The position numbers were made by a program, and so were the translations under genes. From Verrucomicrobiota bacterium (lineage in GTDB: Bacteria; Verrucomicrobiota; Verrucomicrobiia; Limisphaerales; UBA9464), in contig CANGKZ010000004.1 of the NCBI GenBank assembly GCA_947454705.1, positions 182,132 through 246,131 of the forward strand: a DNA stretch of 64,000 bases. The letters run 5' to 3'. This document shows, in pieces, positions 24,892 through 33,377 of the stretch. The notes below the pieces were generated by a model, which did not search any database, was not told the origin of the DNA, and saw only the letters and a list, made by a program, of their open reading frames with translations. The number at the start of each line of letters is the position of its first letter. Position 1 is the first letter of the stretch.

Positions 24892-27468
24892 GTGGTGAAG
24901 ATTCCCCATCGTGCCCTGTTGTCGATCCTCGGCTCGGCTGCGCTGAGTCAGCTGCAGGTTCATGCTGCTCCCGCTGTCGTGGGGCTGGATGCGTTCCCTC
25001 GACCGAAGGTTTTGGATGAATCACTCTCGCTCGAATTGCTCGCGGCGGAGCCGGATCTGGCGACACCCGTCGGATGCGCCGTGGATCGCAAGGGACGCAT
25101 CTTCGTCGTCCAGTCGAACACCCACTTTCCGAATGCGAATTATCCCGGTCCCAAAACGGACCGCGTGCTGAGGTTTCCCGGGTCTAAGGGCGGCAAGCCG
25201 GTGGTAGTGGCCGAGGGATTCCGCTGGGCCATGAACCTGGTGTTGGATCGCGCGAATCACCTGTATCTCACCCATCGCAATGGCGTGGTCCGTTTCGACG
25301 AATCCCCCGCGGACGGTTCCCTCTCGCGACAGACGCAAGTGGTGACGCTGGAGACCTCGGGGGATTATCCGCACAACGGTCTGGGTGGAATCGCGATCGG
25401 GGAGGATGGCAGTCTTGTGTTTGGCGTGGGGGAGAATCTCGGTTCCGCCTACACGGTGGTGGGAAGCGATGGCGCGAGGATCGCCGTGCCCGCGGGCGCG
25501 GGCGGACGCGTGTTCCGTTGCCGGGCCGATGGATCGCATCCGGAACTGCTGGCGGTGGGATTCTGGAATCCGTTCGGCCTCGAGTTCGATCGCGCGGGAC
25601 GCCTCTGGACGGTGGACAATGATCCCGATTCGCGTCCTCCGTGCCGGCTCCTCCACGTGATTCCTGGCGGGGACTACGGGTTTCAATTCCGACACGGTCG
25701 CGATGGCTTGAGTCCGTTCATCGCCTGGGACGGCGAACTGCCGGGCACGCTCCCGATGGCGGCCGGAACCGGGGAGGCCCCCACAAGCGTGATCGATGCG
25801 TCGCGAACCTCCCTGCCTTCGAAGTACGGAACCGCCCTGCTGGTCGCCTCGGCGTGGGAGCACGCGATTGAGTTCTACCGATTGTCCCCGGTGGGGATCT
25901 CGTTCAAGTCCACCCGCGAGGTGCTGGTGGAGGGCGGTGAAGATTTTCGACCGGTGGCGATGGCGGCTGCCCCGGACGGTTCGGTGGTGTTCACCGATTG
26001 GGTGAAACAGGATTACAACGTGCACTCCCACGGCCGACTCTGGCGGTTGTCGGCGCGCGAGGGATCGAAGTCCCAGCCTGGACGGAATGGGGCCATCGCC
26101 CGTTCGCCGGCTGAGCGGGAGGTTGAAAAGGCCCTGAAGGCGTCGGTTTCGAATGCGGATGAATCGCTGCGGAAACTGCTTCGATCGTCCGATCCGTTTG
26201 CACGGTCTCTGGCTGTCAGTCGCCTCGCAGAACGGTCGCCTGCCGTGCTGGAGAAATGGGTTCAAGCGTCCGGGGATCCGATGGAACGTCAGCAATCCCT
26301 GGTGGCGTTGCGGCGCGCCATCGCGGCGCAGACCCAGTCCGCAGGGCAGTGGAACGCACTTCGCGATTCCGTGGTTCGATCCGCACTCCAGCACGCGGAT
26401 GCCGGTGTGAGGCTGGTGGCGATTACCTGGGTGGTGGAGGAGAATGTGGAGTCGCTTCGCCCGGCCGTGTCGGCATCGATCAACGCGGGGCCGGTGACGC
26501 CGCTCTTGCTGGCAGCCCACGCCGAGGCGCTTAAACGGTGGCGCGGGTCTGGCGGCGTGGTTTCAGAAGGCGCTGCGGACTCGGTGCGATGGATCACGCT
26601 CCATGCGTCCAATCCCGACGCAGTACCGCAGGCGTTGAAGCAACTTTCGGATCCGCTGGAGCCGACGCACCGGAAGCGGGACGCGCTCCGGGTGATTTCA
26701 GGTCGACACGAAACCAACGTGGTCGAGGCCATGCGACGCGTGGCGTTGGATCGATCGGCAGACCCGCAACTGCGCGCCGACGCGGTGCTGGGGCTGACCG
26801 GAGGACACGAGGATCACGTCAGCGACCTGCTGCCCTTGCTGCGCGAGGGAACCACTTCAGCTCCTCCGCCCGTAGCCGTGGAATTGACCCGCGCCCTGCG
26901 GCCCTGGCTGGCCAAGCCAGGGGTGCGTGCCGCTTTGGAATCGTTGAACGCGTCGGGGGCCCTCGGCGATGCGGTCTCCTTCACGCTGGGCCGCGGCGCA
27001 GCGCGGCCCACCGCAGAAGCCGGCTGGCTCAGCGTCATCGCCTCGGGGAAGGCGGATTGGGAATCGGGCCGGAGGATTTTCAATTCTGGTACGGCGGCTT
27101 GTGCGAAGTGCCACCGGATCGAGGGCGTGGGCGGATCGGTGGGGCCGGATCTTTCGACGATCGCCCGCGGGGCCAATCGCGAAAAAATGCTGCGCGCCCT
27201 GTTGGATCCGAGCCGGGACATTGCGCCGCAGTTTGCGCAGTACCAGTTCGAGACCAAGGATGGCGAGAGTTACACCGGACGAATTCTCAGCGAGGCAGCG
27301 GATGCGGTGACCGTGGTGACCGGGGAGGGCCAGGCGGTAATTCTGCCCAAGCGACTCATTGCATCGCAGGAAATCCTGAAGCTTTCGATCATGCCCGAGG
27401 GGTTGTTGGATGGGATGTCAGTGGGCGAAGTGCGCGATTTGATCGGGTATCTGGAAACGCGGCGGTGA
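24892..27468 (+). CDS. PVC-type membrane-associated dehydrogenase: beta-propeller, HEAT-like region, c-type haem domain
   Basis: The N-terminal part (about residues 40-400) is a glucose/sorbosone-dehydrogenase-like propeller with DESLSLELLAAEPDLATP, GCAVDRKGRIFVVQSNTHFP and FRWAMNLVLDRANHLY. It is followed by helical HEAT-like repeats. The C-terminal 130 residues are a haem-binding domain with CAKCH (NSGTAACAKCHRIEGVGG) and VGPDLSTIA, closing with LIGYLETRR. This architecture is typical of Planctomycetes-Verrucomicrobia periplasmic oxidoreductases. I take the GTG at 24892 because a signal-like segment (HRALLSILGSAALSQLQVHA) follows at once. A GTG at 24817 is also possible. It diverges from the ThuA gene. 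Substrate is unknown. Confidence 0.85.
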   Translation: MVKIPHRALLSILGSAALSQLQVHAAPAVVGLDAFPRPKVLDESLSLELLAAEPDLATPVGCAVDRKGRIFVVQSNTHFPNANYPGPKTDRVLRFPGSKGGKPVVVAEGFRWAMNLVLDRANHLYLTHRNGVVRFDESPADGSLSRQTQVVTLETSGDYPHNGLGGIAIGEDGSLVFGVGENLGSAYTVVGSDGARIAVPAGAGGRVFRCRADGSHPELLAVGFWNPFGLEFDRAGRLWTVDNDPDSRPPCRLLHVIPGGDYGFQFRHGRDGLSPFIAWDGELPGTLPMAAGTGEAPTSVIDASRTSLPSKYGTALLVASAWEHAIEFYRLSPVGISFKSTREVLVEGGEDFRPVAMAAAPDGSVVFTDWVKQDYNVHSHGRLWRLSAREGSKSQPGRNGAIARSPAEREVEKALKASVSNADESLRKLLRSSDPFARSLAVSRLAERSPAVLEKWVQASGDPMERQQSLVALRRAIAAQTQSAGQWNALRDSVVRSALQHADAGVRLVAITWVVEENVESLRPAVSASINAGPVTPLLLAAHAEALKRWRGSGGVVSEGAADSVRWITLHASNPDAVPQALKQLSDPLEPTHRKRDALRVISGRHETNVVEAMRRVALDRSADPQLRADAVLGLTGGHEDHVSDLLPLLREGTTSAPPPVAVELTRALRPWLAKPGVRAALESLNASGALGDAVSFTLGRGAARPTAEAGWLSVIASGKADWESGRRIFNSGTAACAKCHRIEGVGGSVGPDLSTIARGANREKMLRALLDPSRDIAPQFAQYQFETKDGESYTGRILSEAADAVTVVTGEGQAVILPKRLIASQEILKLSIMPEGLLDGMSVGEVRDLIGYLETRR

Positions 27469-27540
27469 ACGAAATCGGAACGGAAAGGGACGAAACATTC
27501 CATTTTTCGGATACGAACGCTTCGAGCCGGACGTCGGATT

Positions 27541-29061
27541 TCACCGGGATGCCTGGAGGGCTCCGGCGCCGTTTTGGGAATGCGCGCGCAACCAGGGCAG
27601 GAATCCATCCCGACTCCAGATGAACAGGATGAAGGTGATGAGCAGGTCGGGAACGCAGAATAGAAACATCCGGATTCCCAGAACCAGCAACACGGTTCGC
27701 GAGAACGGGGACATTCTCCCTGGTTTCATCAGGGAAGAGCGGGCGGACATCCAACCGATGGTTTGGAAATCGAGTGCGAAGAGGAGAAGGCTGTAGAGGG
27801 TGATCCCCATCGCCCAGATGATCTGGAGGTCCTCCTTTCCAGAAACGATCACCAGGAGGCACGCCCCCACTGCGGCCACGCCCAAGGCCAGGCTGGCGGG
27901 AAGAAAGACCCGCCGTCCCGCACTGAAGACTCCGTCAGGAATCGAACGTTCCGGCAGTCCGGTGCCGAGAATGGGTTCGATCCCGAACTCCCTGAGTCCG
28001 GTGAACGCCTCGCAGCAATGCCAGGCATAGAGCACCTTGAGGATCAACCCGGCGAAGGTGAGAAGATAGACGCCAACAACGGCGACGGCTTCGGACTGGC
28101 TTCGAGATCGATTCTCGATGGCAACGATGATGAGGAGTGCCGGCGGGACGAACCCCGTGAGCGTGACAAACAGGGAGAACCAACGGTTGGGTCGGCACAG
28201 CAGGGCAACCGGATTGTCGGTGTCGAAGCTTCGGGACGATCCTTGCCGGCGGGGGCGTGAAGTCAGTCGCGAAGGGAGCCAGCGCCTCGCGCCGGTCGAA
28301 TCGAGACTCCGTGGGAGCGTGAACGCCGCTCCGAGGAAAAGGGCCCAACCGCATCCGTGCGAAATCAGCAGCGTCCGCCAAAAAGGGTCGGGGTATCCCG
28401 CTGTGATCGGTGCCCGCGCGAGCCACCATGCAACGGTTGGGCTGAGTTCATTGAGCCACTTGGCTCGATCCCACGGCCAAGGCGCCCGTGTGGAGAATCC
28501 TGCCAGGAGCGGAAACCCGACGTTGACGACCATGAGCCCGAGAACGGTCAGGAGGACGGCTGTACCGGATTTGGTGCATCGGGTTGAGACGCAGATTCCG
28601 AACACGAGCGAGAACCAGAGCAGGTTGATCAGGCTCAGCACCATGCGGAACATGTCGCCGCCGGTGACTCCGCCCATGAAAAACCCGAGGGCAAGGAACG
28701 GAAGCAGGGAAACCAGGATGGTGCTCGCCCGGATCCAGGCGGAGGCGAGTTTGCCCGCGAGGATGTCGAGCCCGGAGAGTTCGGTGAGGAAGAGGAATCC
28801 GAGGGTTCCGGCGCGTCGTTCGCTGCTGATGGAGTCGGAGGTGAGGGCAACTCCGGAGAGGAACACGCCGACAAATCCGATGGTGCTGAGGGTGCTGAAG
28901 AGCGCGGCTCCTCCCATGCCCGAATTGCTCAGCGGAGCGGTCAGGAGAAAAAACCCGGAAAGAACTGCCGCGCCGAGGGTGGACAGGATCCGGAGACGCA
29001 CGAGCCACGGGGAATGCGATGCCACGAGCAATTCGCGTCCGGCCACGGGGAGAAACGTCAT
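27541..29061 (-). CDS. ABC-2-type permease, orphan
   Basis: The 506-residue protein is very hydrophobic, with about ten to twelve predicted membrane segments (for example LSTLGAAVLSGFFLLTAPL and LTVLGLMVVNVGFPLLAG). The phrase SDSISSERRAGTLGFLFLTE near residue 77 is the cytoplasmic element shared by ABC-2 export permeases of the NatB/GldF type. No ATPase gene is adjacent, so it would have to pair with an ATPase encoded elsewhere. It converges on the PVC dehydrogenase and is divergent from terC. Cargo is unknown. A similar permease in a complete operon lies at 59.2-61.3 kb. Confidence 0.8.
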   Translation of the reverse strand: MTFLPVAGRELLVASHSPWLVRLRILSTLGAAVLSGFFLLTAPLSNSGMGGAALFSTLSTIGFVGVFLSGVALTSDSISSERRAGTLGFLFLTELSGLDILAGKLASAWIRASTILVSLLPFLALGFFMGGVTGGDMFRMVLSLINLLWFSLVFGICVSTRCTKSGTAVLLTVLGLMVVNVGFPLLAGFSTRAPWPWDRAKWLNELSPTVAWWLARAPITAGYPDPFWRTLLISHGCGWALFLGAAFTLPRSLDSTGARRWLPSRLTSRPRRQGSSRSFDTDNPVALLCRPNRWFSLFVTLTGFVPPALLIIVAIENRSRSQSEAVAVVGVYLLTFAGLILKVLYAWHCCEAFTGLREFGIEPILGTGLPERSIPDGVFSAGRRVFLPASLALGVAAVGACLLVIVSGKEDLQIIWAMGITLYSLLLFALDFQTIGWMSARSSLMKPGRMSPFSRTVLLVLGIRMFLFCVPDLLITFILFIWSRDGFLPWLRAHSQNGAGALQASR

Positions 29062-29181
29062 CCTGGTCGAAGGCTAGAATCCCGCGGAGGCGCGGAAAAG
29101 GGCCAACTTTGATGCAGTCTGGAAAACCGCCGGTTCGCTTCCATTGGCATCCTCGCGATTCCCCGGTAGGGTTCGCCGCTT

Positions 29182-29910
<729 letters not shown>

Positions 29911-29922
29911 GTGGGCAGGTGA

Positions 29923-29954
29923 GTTGAAGGGTTGAAAAGTTGAAGCGTTGAAGG
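29923..29954 (-). repeat. 32-bp TTCAAC-unit element, inverted copy 2
   Basis: The sequence is the exact reverse complement of the 32-base element at 11158, 30210 and 41117. It begins 12 bases after the terC stop. Confidence 0.9.
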
Positions 29955-30013
29955 GGAGGGCCTGAAAGCGTTCCAGCGAAGGTGCCTCAGCCCAGCTTTA
30001 GCGATTGCCCATG

Positions 30014-30160
30014 AAAATAGCCCAGCGCCTTTAGGCCTGGATTGAAATGGGCGGATAACGACGAGTCCCGCAGGGACGGCAGAGGGTGCAATTCTGTCGT
30101 CCCTGCGGGACTCGTTCCGCGTTTGGGCTCAAACCCCGGCTTCAAAGCCGGGGCTATTTT
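30014..30160. repeat. MITE-like element with 10-bp terminal inverted repeats
   Basis: AAAATAGCCC at 30014-30023 is matched exactly by GGGCTATTTT at 30151-30160. Inside lies a perfect 18-bp palindrome (ACGAGTCCCGCAGGGACG at 30061-30078 with its complement at 30098-30115) and a second hairpin, CCCCGGCT/AGCCGGGG at 30134-30153. A decayed right half recurs at 40988-41056. No transposase is encoded within it. The two strong stems could also act as a terminator or RNA structure downstream of terC. Confidence 0.8.
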
Positions 30161-30209
30161 CGCCGGCCACCGATTCGCTTCGTGTCCAAGGGCGCCTCCT
30201 CGCTCCACC

Positions 30210-30241
30210 CCTTCAACGCTTCAACTTTTCAACCCTTCAAC
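30210..30241 (+). repeat. 32-bp TTCAAC-unit element, copy 3
   Basis: Identical over 32 bases to the copies at 11158 and 41117. It lies 60 bases upstream of the aminotransferase start. Confidence 0.9.
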
Positions 30242-30300
30242 CTCCGTCCCCACGAGAAGAGATTCGAATCCCGCGCCAACCCCGGTTAGGCTTTCCCCGG

Positions 30301-31464
30301 ATGACGATTGCCGAACTACACGCCAACGAGGAACTCCGCCGACACGAGTTCCCGGTGGTGACCCAAAAAATTCACCTTGGCCACGCCGCCGTTTGCCCGC
30401 TTCCGCGCCGCGTCGCCGAGGCGGTGCAGGCCCGCGCCCTCGCCGCCACGCTCGATGACCAGGAGGCTTCGCTTCCGCCCCAATACCTTGCCGACACCCG
30501 CCGTCTCGTCGCCGATACCCTCAAGGCGCAGTCCGACGAAATCGCCTTCGTGGGCCCCACGTCGCTCGCCCTGAGCTACATCGCCGGCGGCATGCCGTGG
30601 AAAAAGGGCCACAACGTCCTGGTGTATCACGATGACTATCCGTCGAACGTGTACCCCTGGATGGCCCTCGCGGATCGCGGCGTGGAAGTGCGCCTGATGA
30701 ACGTCCGCGAGCTCGGAAAAATCCGCGTCATCGATGTCCAGGGACAGGTGGATGAAAACACCCGTCTCGTCGCCCTCTCGAGCTGTCACTTTGTCACCGG
30801 GTGGCGTGTGAATGTGGATGCTCTCGGCAAGTGGCTTCACTCGCGCGGCATCCTGCTCAGCGTCGATGCCATCCAGACCCTCGGCGCCTTTCCGACCTCG
30901 GTGGAGCACGTGGACTTCCTCGCGGCCGACACCCACAAGTGGATGCTCGGTCCCTGCGCCGCCGGCGTGTTGTACGTCCGCAAGGAGGTGCAGTCGCGTC
31001 TGCAGCCGATCGTTCACGGATGGCACAACGTCCGTTCGCCGCAGTTTCTCACGCAGGATCAACTCCAGTACCGCGGTGACGCCCGCAAATACGAGGTGGG
31101 GTCTCATAATTTGCTAGGAATCGCCGGTCTCCGCGCGGCCTTTGCGCTGCTGGAGGAGGTTGGGGTGGATGCCATCGCCGCCGAGCTCTCGCGCAAGCGG
31201 GCGTGGATGGTGCCGGCGTTGCTGGAGCGCGGATACGAAGTGCTCCAGGCCGAAATGCCTCCTGAGAATCTGGGCGGTATCATCAGCTTTGCCGTGCCGG
31301 GAGCGAACATGCCGGATCTCCACCGCGCATTGGGCGATGCGGGCATCGTGACCTCCCTGCGGACCACGCGCGATGGTCGCCACTGGATCCGGCTGAGCCC
31401 GCACTACTACAACACCGATGCGGAATTGCACCGCGTGTTGGAAGTCCTGGAGACTCCGCGGTAA
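30301..31464 (+). CDS. PLP-dependent class V aminotransferase (cysteine desulfurase/isopenicillin epimerase-like)
   Basis: The 387-residue cytoplasmic enzyme has the class V fold. The PLP-binding lysine is in AADTHKWMLGPCAAGVLY. The cofactor Asp is in LLSVDAIQTLG, and SSCHFVTGWRVN precedes it. The region VKYEVGSHNLLGIAG-like (RKYEVGSHNLLGIAGLRAAF) closes the active site. No desulfurase-type catalytic Cys loop is obvious, so NifS/IscS activity is unlikely. Relatives act as epimerases, lyases or transaminases. The stop is 6 bases before the first ABC-exporter gene, so the three genes 30301-35183 almost certainly form one transcript. That hints that the enzyme makes or processes the exporter's cargo, but no substrate can be named. 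Confidence 0.88.
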   Translation: MTIAELHANEELRRHEFPVVTQKIHLGHAAVCPLPRRVAEAVQARALAATLDDQEASLPPQYLADTRRLVADTLKAQSDEIAFVGPTSLALSYIAGGMPWKKGHNVLVYHDDYPSNVYPWMALADRGVEVRLMNVRELGKIRVIDVQGQVDENTRLVALSSCHFVTGWRVNVDALGKWLHSRGILLSVDAIQTLGAFPTSVEHVDFLAADTHKWMLGPCAAGVLYVRKEVQSRLQPIVHGWHNVRSPQFLTQDQLQYRGDARKYEVGSHNLLGIAGLRAAFALLEEVGVDAIAAELSRKRAWMVPALLERGYEVLQAEMPPENLGGIISFAVPGANMPDLHRALGDAGIVTSLRTTRDGRHWIRLSPHYYNTDAELHRVLEVLETPR

Positions 31465-31470
31465 CGACGA

Positions 31471-33360
31471 ATGAGTCGCCCGACCGCATCGACTTCCCCT
31501 CAAGCCGCCCCCGGAGCGCTACGGGCGCTCTGGGGAATCGTGCGCTTCCTCCGGCACGATCCGTGGCGGGTGGCCGGAAGCATCGGGTTCCTGCTGGTCA
31601 ACATCGGCATCGAACTCACGCTCCCGCAGCTGCTCGGACGCTCCATCACCGGGCTCGAACGCGCCACCGCCCCCGGCGGCGAGCCATTCCCGCTGATGCG
31701 GATGGTGCTGCTGTTTCTCGGGCTGGTGGTGCTGCGAACCGTGGTGGGAATGGTGCTCGGTCCGCTGCGAAACATCACCGCGCAGCGAACGCTCGGACGC
31801 ATCCGGGGCGCGGTGTACGACGCCCTGCAACGACAGACCTTCGCCTGGCATGACAACGCCCGCACCGGTGAGCTCATCTCGCGGGCCAGCACCGATGTCG
31901 GACGACTCCAGGAGTTCATCTTCGTTTGCCTGCTGTTCAGCGTGGACGTCGCCGCGGGGCTGCTCGGCGCGCTGGTGTTGATTTTCTGGCTCAGCCCGAT
32001 GCTCGGGCTCATGACCCTCGTGGCGATGGTGCCCACCGTGGTGGCGATGGGGTGGTTCGCCTCGAAATTGCAGCCCCGATGGAAACGCGTCCACGAGCGC
32101 CACAGCGCCATGAGCACCGTGATCCAGGAGAACATTGCCGGGGTCCGCGTGGTGCGCGCCTTCGCCCGCGAATCCGCGGAAATTGCCAAGTTCCGCGAAC
32201 GCCGTGACGCCTTTCTCAAGGAAATGTTCGCAACCGTAAATGAATGGGCGGCCCGCATTCCGTTTGCGCAGTTCCTGTTCGGGCTTGGCGTGCCGCTGGT
32301 GCTGGCGGTGGGAGGACGCGCGGTGATTCACGGACAGCTGGCGCTCGGAGATCTGGTCAAGGTGGTGTTCTACCTGCTGGGCCTGGGCGGGCGCATTGGC
32401 GTCATCGGGCAGGTGACCAACATCGTGCAAAACGCGAGCTCCAGCGCGCAGCGGATTCACGAGATTCTTCAGGCCCCGATCGCGCTGCCCAATGGGTCGC
32501 GTCGCGTGGAATCGGTACGCGGCGAGATTCAATTCGAAGCCGTCACCTTCCAGCACGAGCGTGCGCCATCGCTGCGGGTGGAGATTGAAGCGGACGCGAA
32601 GCCCGCGGCGACTCCTGCAGATTCCAATGCCCAGCACGGCCCGGCGGTGCGCGAGGTGTCGTTTCACATTCCTGCGGGTTCTCGGGTGGCGTTGGTGGGA
32701 TCGACCGGGGCTGGCAAATCCACCTGCCTGTCGATGATTCCGCGGTTCTACGATCCGACGTCGGGCGTGGTGCGACTGGATGGCGTGGACCTGCGCGATC
32801 TGGATCTGGCGGGGTTGCGCGCCGCGGTGGGTGTCGTGTTCCAGGAGACGTTTCTGTTCAGCACCAGCCTGGCGGAGAACATCGCCTTCGGACGACCCGA
32901 TGCTTCGCGGGAGGAGATTGTTCGCGTGGCCACGGCGGCGCAGGCGCATGAGTTCATCTCCGCATTGCCTCAGGGATACGACACCGTGGTGGGCGAGCGC
33001 GGCATCTCGCTCAGCGGCGGACAGCGTCAGCGTATCGCCATCGCTCGGGCGCTGCTGATGGATCCTGCCGTGCTGCTGCTCGACGATGCGACCAGCGCCA
33101 TCGATCCGGGAACGGAGCGGAAGATTCGCGATGCACTGGCTTCGATCCGACGCGGTCGGACCACGGTGATGGTTTCGCAGCGCATGTCGGCCGTGCGCGA
33201 TGCCGACCTGATTCTCGTCATGAAGGAAGGGCGCCTGGTCGAGCAGGGAACGCATGACCAACTGATCGCCGCGCAGGGTGCGTACGCGACGCTCTTTCAA
33301 TCGCAGTCCACCCACGAATCCGTGCCCGAGATTCCCGCCGGCATGCCTGCGAACGCGTAG
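31471..33360 (+). CDS. ABC exporter subunit A (degenerate-site half)
   Basis: This 629-residue type IV ABC exporter half has a six-helix membrane domain (about residues 20-320) fused to a nucleotide-binding domain. Walker A is VGSTGAGKST and the signature is a canonical LSGGQRQR. The Walker B glutamate is replaced by Asp539 (LLLDDATSA) and the switch histidine by Gln570 (MVSQRMSAV). These are the substitutions found in the degenerate subunit of heterodimeric exporters such as TM287/288. An insert near residues 370-390 (EADAKPAATPADSNAQHG) lies just before the NBD strand. The partner gene follows after 17 bases. Cargo is unknown, with lipid, drug or peptide all possible. Confidence 0.92.
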   Translation: MSRPTASTSPQAAPGALRALWGIVRFLRHDPWRVAGSIGFLLVNIGIELTLPQLLGRSITGLERATAPGGEPFPLMRMVLLFLGLVVLRTVVGMVLGPLRNITAQRTLGRIRGAVYDALQRQTFAWHDNARTGELISRASTDVGRLQEFIFVCLLFSVDVAAGLLGALVLIFWLSPMLGLMTLVAMVPTVVAMGWFASKLQPRWKRVHERHSAMSTVIQENIAGVRVVRAFARESAEIAKFRERRDAFLKEMFATVNEWAARIPFAQFLFGLGVPLVLAVGGRAVIHGQLALGDLVKVVFYLLGLGGRIGVIGQVTNIVQNASSSAQRIHEILQAPIALPNGSRRVESVRGEIQFEAVTFQHERAPSLRVEIEADAKPAATPADSNAQHGPAVREVSFHIPAGSRVALVGSTGAGKSTCLSMIPRFYDPTSGVVRLDGVDLRDLDLAGLRAAVGVVFQETFLFSTSLAENIAFGRPDASREEIVRVATAAQAHEFISALPQGYDTVVGERGISLSGGQRQRIAIARALLMDPAVLLLDDATSAIDPGTERKIRDALASIRRGRTTVMVSQRMSAVRDADLILVMKEGRLVEQGTHDQLIAAQGAYATLFQSQSTHESVPEIPAGMPANA

Positions 33361-33377
33361 CGAATTGATCCGATTCG

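Larger units (their letters stand above)
29911..30300. other. Repeat-filled intergenic region
   Basis: These 390 bases between terC and the aminotransferase contain no plausible gene. They hold an inverted TTCAAC element at 29923, a MITE-like element at 30014-30160 and a direct TTCAAC element at 30210. The two TTCAAC elements face each other across the MITE-like unit. Confidence 0.85.

Noticed and set aside
30245..30290. A tRNA T-loop-like string (ATTCGAATCCCG)
   Set aside because: No acceptor, anticodon or D arm can be folded around it, so it is a chance match.
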